Below, one piece after another: positions 55,044 to 64,000 of a stretch of 64,000 bases of DNA (positions within the stretch are counted from its first letter, which is position 1; the number at the start of each line of letters is the position of its first letter). The position numbers and the translations under genes are program-made. The notes below the pieces were generated by a model that searched no databases, was not told the origin of the DNA, and was given only the letters and a program-made list of their open reading frames with translations. This DNA comes from Heracleum sosnowskyi (Eukaryota > Streptophyta > Magnoliopsida > Apiales > Apiaceae): NCBI GenBank assembly GCA_030848705.1, contig JAUIZM010000018.1:62001-126000 (forward strand). The letters run 5' to 3'.

Positions 55044-58000
55044 CTAGTCCTTATGTGGCCTCACCATGTCTTCCTCTAGTGGTTCAGAAAATATGTATAA
55101 ATGATCTCCGCCAGCATTTTGAACACTTCCCTGAGAACTTTGCGTTACCGAGTGCTTATAACTAATTCCACCTTCTGCTTTGTTGAGAGGGATTGCTGCT
55201 GGATGTGATGCTACATCAGATGAGCTACACCAACGCCAGCTACCAAATAGACCAGCACTCCAGGACCCTTTAGAAGAAACAGTTCTAAGCCTTGCTGAAC
55301 TAGGGCTCTCTTCCCTTACAACTTTCAAAGGATTTTCCAAAGCTTTAAGGATATATCTCACAAGAGGCCTCTTTGCAGGCCTTGGATTTAGACAAGACTT
55401 TGCAACAATAGCCATAGCCCAAACTTCCTCAAGTAAATCCTCATCAATTATAAGAGAGGGGTCTACAATATTTGTCAAAAGTTCCTTGTCGTGTATACTG
55501 ATGTATGGTAGAGCCTCTTCTAACCATTCCTTCATGGTTCCATCACTGGAAGTGCTAAGTCCCATCTTACCTGTTACCAGCTCAAGTAACACCTTTCCAA
55601 GGCAATAGACGTCATATGCACAAGTTGTGGTAGGTGTACCTATCAATTTTCATATAGGAAATACTATTTAGAACTACAGTAAAACTGGATGTGCATTTGA
55701 GAACGAAGACTTAAATATGGAAGCATTATCTGCGTGCTATCAGGAAAGTCACATGCACAAACAGCTTTTATATATTCATTAATATGACTACAATCTTCTC
55801 GTAGTATAGAAGATATAATAATATAAAACAATACAAGGTATAGAATGGATGTTATGGCAGAATTTTCGCAGTTGTTAAGCAATACAAGGTATAGAACAAT
55901 GTTAAGACATTATAAGCAGACAACAAAAATCAGTTCAATCTGAAATATTATAATGGTCATTCGTACCTGAAGGACCTTGTTCAGATGTCCTGCAAACAGC
56001 AAAGTGAAAACTTTATAATTACTATCTTTAAGAATACAGAAATGTGGGAGAAAAGGGAGGGGAATATCTCACCTACGATGCCTACCCTCTACTACCAAGA
56101 CGTTTTACAATAATCACAATAACAGAAGAGTAAAGAAGAGTAAAGAAGATTAATAAGGTAACAGAAAAAAAAGTAGATCGATGGGGCCTGCCCACTCAAT
56201 TTTCCACCATAAGAGCAAAAAATTATGTCTTCACCAAAATCAACTTCATACGTAACAAAAACAAAAATAAAGGGGTGATTACCTACCATGTGGCAAACAA
56301 TTTACTACTGTTGCCTGGCATCTGTTAGTAAATCTCAACTGGTCAATGAGCTACTAATGTTTTACAGTGAAATCCGGTTAAGATTTTGTGGAAGAAATTA
56401 CACAATTTTGTTCTGACCATTTCTTTATTTAAGGAAAATTTCGGCATAAATGACCGTGAAAAGAAGTTTTGACTAACAAACCACATCTTTTAAGAAACAA
56501 TTATTGAGTACTCAATACTCATTATTCGTATTTCGTGTGAGCATCACTAGTTCATAATAAGTATGTTGAAGTCCTACTCTGGTACAGGCGGACGAAAAAT
56601 ATTGGAACTCAAAATATTTAAACTCAAATTATTTGTTGCACATTACCATAGTTTCCTATTAACTTCACTTTCTTTTAAAACACCTACCTAACATAATCCA
56701 GGGTAGCATTTCTTATTTTTTAGAATGCTACTCTGCACTCAGACTGATCATCTTAGAATTCTATTTTTCTGAACATTGACGTATTGGTGTAAGAAATGAA
56801 AAATCCTTGTTCATACATAGGCGTTTCTGGTATGAAATGAGCCAATTCAAATAGGTTCGTTCCTCCGGCCAAGAATACAATTAATCTGGCATGTAATCTC
56901 CCACAACATTGTCTTGTCTCATTTACATGGGCATATTAAGTTTTGAAAAAAATAAAATAGCTACTATATTTTCTTTCTAAATCTATGTGCAATGAAAGAG
57001 ACAGATACCTGCCTTCAACATTATATAGTGAGCCTATGGGAAAATGGCCTGCATGGGGGATCCTTTCTAGTTCAATTAAATTTTAGTTCTGGATTTATTT
57101 AATAAGAAATAGATTAAACAACAGAAAAGGTTATGGGAGGATTTTCCAGTATAGCCTTTTCTTTCTCTTTTTATAGAAGAAGTTATTGAAAAAGGTAAAC
57201 AATAATTTCTGCTATCCAGCCAAATTTTCCAAATTTGGGTGGAAAGAATTAATGACCAATTAAATATCTTAATATTTCTGTTACACCCTTAAACAAGAAG
57301 GCTAAGAATTTTAAGTGTTTTACTGCAGACTCTCTCCATAACTTACAATCACTAGGCAGGATGTTTAAAATCACGTCCACTATATATGTATCTACCAATC
57401 ACTTATATTTCAGCTCAACTGGCATCAGAAAGCCACAAACACAAAGCAGGATATGGATTAATCTCTTCTTTTCTAGAAAAAGTTTAAAACAAGACAAAAA
57501 GATTCACTTACTGTGGTAACCGCAGCAACCTGGTAATCCTGCTTTGATGAATATTCCCTTCTTGAGCACAAACCTCGTTCAGGCTTCCCAACCGCACTTC
57601 AAATTTATCATCAAGAAAGATACTGCTGGCTTGAACATCTCTTCAAAAACCCAAGACAATATATAATGCATATAATTGGTTTCAGCGAACAAAATTTATA
57701 GTAAAACAAGGTAGCAATTTATTAGTCATGCTGACACATTGTCATTGAGAATATCATTTTTTGTCTCATGCAAATCATTTCCAGCACTTGAAAAATAAGC
57801 CATTTATAAAATATATTTCATTAATAAGGTTCGTTCTAATATTTGGGCTATAAGCTTTTAATGCATACTTGGCCCCCAACAGCTTATTGGTTTGGAGGAG
57901 ATGGTTGCTTATCAAGGCAATATATTTCCCTTATCTCAGTGTCTTCAGTTCAAATCCCCTTCGTTGCATATGAATGCACTTTCGTATATCTCACCATGTG

Positions 58001-61000
58001 GCGGCATAGGGGTCACGTGTAGACTGGAGTATTAAGCTTGAAATACATAACTGAGTATCGGTTTATCATTCCATGTGGCGGCATAGAGATTCCGCAAGGG
58101 CGAATATTAAGCTTGATACACATAATCATCTAAATTATTTTTTCTTTTTGACTTGCTATTCAGAACAAAGTAGTTTAAAGGTAATTCTGGAAGTGAGTCT
58201 TAACTTATTAGTCATAGAATAAGTTAGTCAAACGCCCCCCTTAGTCAGAAGTTATAGATTGTCAAGTAGCTTCGTCCATGATTTATAAGCAGTAGTAGAA
58301 AACTTATTTGGTATTTAGGTCAGGCATGTGGTTGGGTTGGGGAACATAAATATCAATATTATACGTAAAGACTTGCACATAACTTTTGTTTGACTTAATA
58401 AAACTGTCTCTTCAAGCAAGCCATACAGTTAACAATTTATCAGTTTGATGATTGAAAACAGATAGAAAGTTTAAATAAGATGCAACATTAACAATAATTA
58501 TACATCTGATGTTAAAATTCAGAGTAAAAGGATGTTTTGGGGAAATTTTATGAAACTTGTATGTTGCAGGCCTCAATATTTCCTGAGCACTATTCAAAAT
58601 CTTTGTTTTAAGTTTTTTTACTGAAGTATAGCCTTAATACGCACACTGTCTATGTAAATAAGAACAAGCTTATTTTTTGGTGTCAAAAAATTGACACTCT
58701 TAGGAGGAACTTCGAGAAGGAACACTGATAGAGAATTCACCCACTGCATCATCTGTGTGATACTCCCGACAGAAGTGTGCAATAACGGAAATATACGACA
58801 TATTTGAAAACTTTGGATATTTACTAAGAGAACAATAGGAGTCATAGTTGCATATGTTTGAAGTTTTACCTATGATTCAATAGGTAATATCAAACATAGA
58901 TGTAAGGTTTATTTTGATATATTTAAGTCATTTAATAAAGCCACGTCAAAATGCACTGGAAGAATATGGGAACTAATTCCGCTAGCTAAGAATTTCCTAC
59001 ACGATTTTACTTGTTAACTGTAAAGGAGAGTGCAAGCCGGCATTTCTAGATACAATGAACAGAACTGAGCTGTAAATTTCATAGAATTAAGATATAAGAA
59101 TTTAGAATAAAAGAGTAAAACTACTCTCATATGCAAAGTGTTAACAGTACACCCCGACAACCGGCTCAATATAAGCAGTGTAACAGCAAACCTAGTTTCT
59201 ATCAAGAAGGTAAATGGGAACATATGTTAACACTCAAGTACCTGTGAACAAGAGGAGGAGTACATTCATGATGTAGATAAGATAGAGCCTCTGCAACTCC
59301 TACAGCTATCTTTAATCTTGTTATCCAGTCCAATGACTGTAAACTGTCGCCATCTGAACTCTCTGTTCTGTACAGAGAACTTGACAAGTCCCCTTTCAGC
59401 ATATATTTGTAGATCAGAAACCTCTCACTCTCATTATTTAAGCAATGTCCCAGAAGAGGGACAAATCTGGGATGGGAAACGTTGCTGAAAAAGTTCAACT
59501 CTGGCAAGTAAGCGTCCTTGACAGGACTTGAAATTCTTTTGATGACTACGCACACACCACATTCCAGGACACCTAGGAAGAGGTCCCCAGAACGCCCATG
59601 TTTGATTAGGTTCGCATCACTGAACTCTCTAGTGGCTCGGAGAATTTGCTGATATGTAAATCCTTTTCCTAAGCTTAAAAGTTGCAAAGATTCTTTAGGG
59701 ATTACATCTGTAGCTAGAGGCCCAACACTGGTGACTCTTTGGTTCGTAATTCGCCTCTTACAAGTGCATAATATCAGCAATAGCAGAAAAATAATCACAA
59801 TCGCAATAAGCCCTAGACCCCCCAGAACTACTGGCAATATGATTGTGTTCCTCTGGCTCTTTTCGTCAAATTTAGGTGGAGGAGGTCGCTTCACCGGTAG
59901 TCCAAAATTATCAAATGGCAGTCGCCTCTTAGAATAAAATGATGCACATGCTGCCACAGACCTCTGACTCGACTCACCTCGAAAGCAATTTCTATACAAT
60001 ATTGCACTCTTCCGAGCACATTCCGAAACTTTTCCTTTGAAATAATTGTTGGACAGGTCTATAACACTGAACCTCCTCATTACATCCATAAGATCCCCAT
60101 AAAACATATTCTCTGAGAGGTTATATACTGCAGGACTGGCAGTAGCAGTCCAACTACTATTGGGAAGAGTCCCAGTGAACATATTTTCAGAGGCATCAAG
60201 AAAACGTACACTAGGCATTGACCACAATATATCAGGAAACTCCCCACTGAAATCATTGTGACTCAGAACTATAACTTGCAACTGAGTAAGTTCAGCAAAC
60301 AACTTACCCGACAATGACCCACTAAACCGATTATTCCCAAAAACCATTCTACGCACATTTCTCAAAACTCTCAAATCCAGTCCAAGAGAACCAGAAAAGG
60401 AATTAAAGCTCAGGTCAAGATCAACCAAACTAGAAAGATCACCAAGTTGCGAAGGTACCAAAGAAGACATACTATTACCAGAAAGATTCAATACTTCCAA
60501 CTTCGTTAAAAACCCAATATCAGGAGGAATAAACCCCGACAAGTTATTCTTAGACAAATCAAGCAAAGTAAGATTCCTCAAAAACCCAAAACTAGCCGGA
60601 ACAGAACCAACTAACAAATTCCTCGACAAATCAAGAACCGATAAACCCTCCAACCGACTCAGACTCTCCGGAACAAAACCAGTAAGTCCATTATCCGACA
60701 AATCCAAAACAGCCAAACTACTCAAATTCCCAAGACTATTAGGAATACCACCAACAATTGAACACCCTCTAAGATCAAGAACCTTAAGTCCACTCAACCT
60801 AACACCAAACCATTCCGGAATCGACCCGGGAAGCGAAAACCTAGAAGCATTAAAATACCCTAAAGAGCTAAAATTGGCCATAGAATCAACATTAAATTGG
60901 GGGTTTTGTCTACCAATTCTTGTTCTTTTAAACCCAGAAATATTTATCCCAACAACACTACCATTCACACATTTTACACCAACCCAATTAGCACAAGGCT

Positions 61001-61172
61001 CGGATTTAATAGGCCATTGTTTATTTCTTAACCCTAATGAAGCTCTTAATTGCAACAAAGACACACGTTCAGTATAAGAACTCAATGGCACAACTTGAAA
61101 TTGTTGAAATGTAGAAACAAATAGCAGGTATAAAATCAAGAAAAGTAGTGAAAGTCTTGAAAAAATACACAT
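55044..61172 (-). CDS. LRR receptor-like pseudokinase (At2g16250 type), copy B
   Basis: Exons 61172-59242, 57640-57512, 55989-55967 and 55639-55044, the same sizes as copy A, 892 residues. Five residue differences from copy A are visible: L221F, G234S, L273V and L283F in the LRR region, and R832C in the C-terminal tail (A to B). The pseudokinase features (HRD loop without Lys/Asn, RLGS in place of DFG) are identical, so kinase inactivity predates duplication. The promoter lacks the copy-A MITE but has two expanded GA repeats 200-290 bases upstream of the ATG. Divergently arranged with the GRP gene 2.6 kb away. Confidence 0.93.
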
Positions 61173-61373
61173 TTTGTGGACTTACTGATCAAGAAGTGTT
61201 CTTTACTGATGTTCTTAATGTATACATACACATTTTGTGTGTATATGTGTATTGTTGTAGTAGCTAATGGTGAGTAGTAACAAGCTGTTGTTTGTTTGGG
61301 TTCTTGATTGTGTGTGTGTGTGTGTTTACTGTGTGTGTCATTCAGTTTACATAATGGTCAAATCTATTTTTTT

Positions 61374-61374
<1 letters not shown>

Positions 61375-61413
<39 letters not shown>

Positions 61414-61426
61414 CTTGGCTTTTTAT

Positions 61427-61464
<38 letters not shown>
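61375..61464. repeat. Two GA microsatellites upstream of receptor-kinase copy B
   Basis: Two GA runs, each about 30-40 bases, separated by TTTTCTTGGCTTTTTA. The matching copy-A positions (about 28133-28175) have only short GA tracts, so they expanded, or contracted in A, after duplication. GA repeats in plant 5' regions can bind BPC/GAGA-type factors; any effect here is inference. Confidence 0.9.
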
Positions 61465-61468
<4 letters not shown>

Positions 61469-61807
61469 CTTGAATTGATTATTTTGAAAAGGGTGTTTTT
61501 CTTGCCGCGGAAAAATGTAGTGCAGTGGTACCGGCAGAGATGACAAAAAACGTGATGGGTCAGGCTTAATCTGGGCCTTAGAAAGCCTGGACTTTAATCT
61601 TGAAAAATTGGGTCAGATTTTTTTGAAAATTGGGCCGGATCGGGCTCTTAGAGAAATATACGGGATTGGGATTAGTGTTCTAAATATAGTCTGGTTTTTT
61701 AAAAATCGATTTTTTGTTAAAAATAATTTGATTAATTTAATTTCTAAAATTTAGTTTATCATTATAAGTTATTTTTAAATGATATATTGTTTTATAAACA
61801 AGACTAA

Positions 61808-62739
61808 TATATTAGATATTAGTAAAATATTAAAATTTATTCAATTTTCGTTCCAATTTATTTTCAATTTATCAATTCGATATATTTTCGATTTTCGATA
61901 AATCGTTAATCAATAACTCATTCGATTTGTTCCGATTTTTGAAATCTATAACTATAATGAAATTTAAATTGGTTGTTGATATTTTTATTAAAATGCTTGG
62001 ATCATTTAGTTTAGAAGTAATGAAATTTATAATTATTTTAGATGAATAGAATTATGTTTTTATAATTTAGGACAAAACAAATATAAAATAAATTTCTATT
62101 AGTTTACAAAATTAGACTATATTCTTGTTTTACTTATTAAAATTGTAAAAGAAAATCACAATAATACGCATTTAAAAGTTTCTTCAATAATAAAATATAA
62201 AGAATATAGATGTCGGTCCTGGATTTGATATTTACTTACTCCAAAATTTACCAAAAAAAAAATACTCATTTACTTATAAAATATACAAGCTTAATTTCTA
62301 AAAAGAACGTAAGAAAAACGTATGAATGCAACTGCAAACGAGAATTAACAAGTCTTGGACTTCAAACTTCAAAGAGGCTGCTCGACTATCGTTTTTTCAG
62401 AAAAGCTTAAGAATAAAATAAATTTGATTAACTTTGTGATAATTTAAAGATGAATTTCATTTAACTGAAATAATAATAGATTTTCTCTAATGTAATTTTG
62501 CATTGCGATAATTATTGATCTCAAAGATTTTTGTTGAAGAATTTTCGTTATGTATAATCTCTTTTGACAAACAAGATAATAGTTTAGACATTAAGAAAGT
62601 TGTTTAGGCATTTTAAATTAATCTTAAATGGATTATGAGAAATTATTAACTATATCAAATATATGGCATACTCAAAATATTGTTTAACAATAAATCAAAA
62701 TTAATATTCTAAACACACTTTTTAGTGATGAATATTTCA
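61808..62739. other. Copy-B-only intergenic DNA upstream of GRP
   Basis: AT-rich DNA between the divergent receptor-kinase and GRP genes. It has no counterpart in copy A, where 29090-29678 stands in its place. No gene recognised. Confidence 0.5.
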
Positions 62740-62945
62740 TCGGCTCCGTCCGATCCGATCTTTGAAACATGAACTTGAAAGTTGAACATCTGATCACACC
62801 TAACTTTGGAGTATCCGAATTTGGTTCAGAGGGGTCCTCATGAATTCCTGATAATGAAATAATTCTCATTCAGATTCATGACAACAACGACGATAACATA
62901 AAAATCTTCGAAAGTGGCATATGATACTTCATAATAAATTCCCTA
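62740..62945 (-). pseudogene. Third cysteine-protease-like remnant
   Basis: Minus-strand translation resembles the 51431 remnant (ENYFIIRNS, then a stop, GPL, another stop, and a KFGYSKVRCDQMFNF tail). The NSWG Trp codon is a stop here. It is older and more decayed than the copy at 51431, to which it is a diverged dispersed relative. Confidence 0.55.
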
Positions 62946-63538
62946 ATATACAAAAATAGTCAAATGTCAAATTATAGATAACTAAGCAATAAGCATAATA
63001 TATAAATAAGAATAATTTGTTCATCAATATTCTCAAATCTAGCAGTTGTCGGCATGCAAGCAACAACGGGTCGTTTTATCAAAGTATTAGCGATATTCAC
63101 CCGTGTGTGGGGACTACAATTCCAATCACCCACAACCTCAAAACCACCGACCCCAAATTACTCATTTTAAAGATTTGTCGAAGATTTTTCTTTATTTGTC
63201 TCTCTTGACAAATAGAATAAAAATTTGGTCATTAAGCAAGTAGGTTAGACATTTCAAATCAATCTTAAAAGAAATATGAGAAATTATTAACTATGACAAA
63301 TATAAGGTATTCTCAAAAAATTGTTTAATAATAAATTAGGAATTTTTAAAATTTTGGGATTTTAAGAACACTCTTTGTAATGTTAAGCATTTCATCCACT
63401 CCTTTTGATCACAATTCAATTCCGACTATTCCATTTTAATATTTTTAAAAAATGTAATATAACTAAATTATTATAATATTCAATTGCAGTCTACACAAGT
63501 CAAAATGAATCACTAGAAGTCTAGAAGTCTCTTTGTCC

Positions 63539-63566
63539 AAAATATCTTCCACCCATAAAAATATCT
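63539..63566. promoter_or_regulatory. Two evening elements in the GRP promoter
   Basis: AAAATATCT occurs at 63539-63547 and again at 63558-63566, about 200 bases before the ATG. This is the evening element bound by CCA1/LHY/RVE-type clock factors; the Arabidopsis homologue GRP7/CCR2 is evening-phased through such elements. Circadian control is inferred from the motif pair and gene family. Confidence 0.7.
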
Positions 63567-63643
63567 CACAAACCACACGGGTGAGTCCCCAGTCCCCACA
63601 CAGTTTACCTTAACCACACTGGTTAAACCCTCACTCACTCCCC

Positions 63644-63652
63644 CTATATAAA
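63644..63652 (+). promoter_or_regulatory. TATA box of GRP copy B
   Basis: CTATATAAA in a C-rich context, 107 bases before the ATG, downstream of the evening elements. This is absent from copy A. Confidence 0.8.
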
Positions 63653-63758
63653 CCCCCCCAAAACCCCTTTCATTTTCACCGCCTCCCATCTTCCCCTAAT
63701 TAAATTAGGGTTTATAAAATACACACAATCCTTTGTATCTATCTCTCTTTTCAATCCA

Positions 63759-64000
63759 ATGGCTTCAGCTGATGTTGAGTACCGGTGCTTTGTTGGTGGT
63801 CTTGCTTGGGCCACCACTGATCGAACTCTCGAAGATGCTTTCTCTCAGTTCGGTGAAGTTGTTGATTCTAAGGTCCAGTATTAATCGGATCTTGACCCGG
63901 ATCCGAATTGTCTCTGTTGTTCTCTGTGTTTTGTATTGTTGCTCCTTTTGATTCTGTTACTAAATTATAATGTTACTGTTTTACTGCCTTACGGTATGTG
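63759..64000 (+). CDS. Glycine-rich RNA-binding protein, copy B, exon 1 and part of intron 1
   Basis: Exon 1, 63759-63872, encodes 38 residues starting MASADVEYRCFVGGLAWATT, with the RNP2 half of an RRM, typical of the plant GRP7/GRP8 family. The donor GTCCAG follows; intron 1 runs out of the window. The rest of the RRM and the Gly-rich tail must lie to the right. Residue differences from copy A exon 1 are E26D-type changes only (D here for E; E here for D near the exon end). With an intact promoter this is presumably the working copy. Confidence 0.88.

Larger units (their letters stand above)
42953..64000. repeat. Segmental duplication, copy B (runs off the window)
   Basis: Collinear with 12592-30323; the same genes are in the same order and orientation. 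Copy-specific differences are the composite Helitron (46181-49166), expanded GA repeats (61375-61464), and retention of 61808-63718. The right limit lies outside the window, beyond GRP exon 1. Confidence 0.95.

Overview
This 64-kb window is nuclear DNA of a plant, most likely a eudicot. It is AT-rich, has spliced genes and a cytosolic-type tRNA-Gln, and is dense in plant transposon families (Sirevirus-type Ty1/copia, Helitron, hAT, Stowaway, CACTA, a LINE-like retroposon). I cannot name the species. Nothing suggests bacterial, organellar or viral origin beyond retroelements.

Layout. (1) 1-12591 is a young Ty1/copia element on the minus strand, cut by the left window edge. It has a 5' LTR at 11288-12591, a primer site, gag, pol, a long third ORF after pol, a polypurine tract and a partial 3' LTR. 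(2) 12592-30323 is copy A of a tandem segmental duplication: Helitron-derived repeats, a hairpin minisatellite, an ankyrin pseudogene, a cysteine-protease remnant, tRNA-Gln(CTG), an intact four-exon LRR receptor-like pseudokinase gene (At2g16250 type) and a damaged glycine-rich RNA-binding protein gene (GRP7/8 type). (3) 30324-41926 is the spacer between the copies. It holds an 804-bp near-perfect palindrome, a Helitron, a CACTA end, small MITEs, about 3.6 kb of AT-rich DNA without a recognised gene, a hAT element inserted at the end of a small unrecognised gene, and a poly(A) retroposon. (4) 41945-64000 is copy B: the same gene order, without the copia element, with a 3-kb composite Helitron of its own, and with an apparently intact GRP promoter and first exon at the right edge.

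Host content reduces to two copies of tRNA-Gln, two nearly identical receptor-like pseudokinase genes and one probably working GRP gene (copy B, with two evening elements and a TATA box). The copy-A GRP has lost its promoter to a Helitron-associated replacement and its C-terminus to the palindrome.

Because the two copies act as reference sites for each other, several insertions can be dated relative to the duplication. The copia element, the hAT MITE at 28241 and the Helitron at 29090 occur only in A; the composite Helitron at 46181 occurs only in B. The ankyrin and protease lesions are mostly shared and therefore older. The most novel signal is a second U3-like block (clustered GTCTTCC/GGAAGAC repeats, then a TATA-like box) upstream of the copia third ORF, suggesting an internal promoter for that ORF. 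That protein has an apparent nuclear localisation signal and coiled coils but no visible signal peptide or membrane span.
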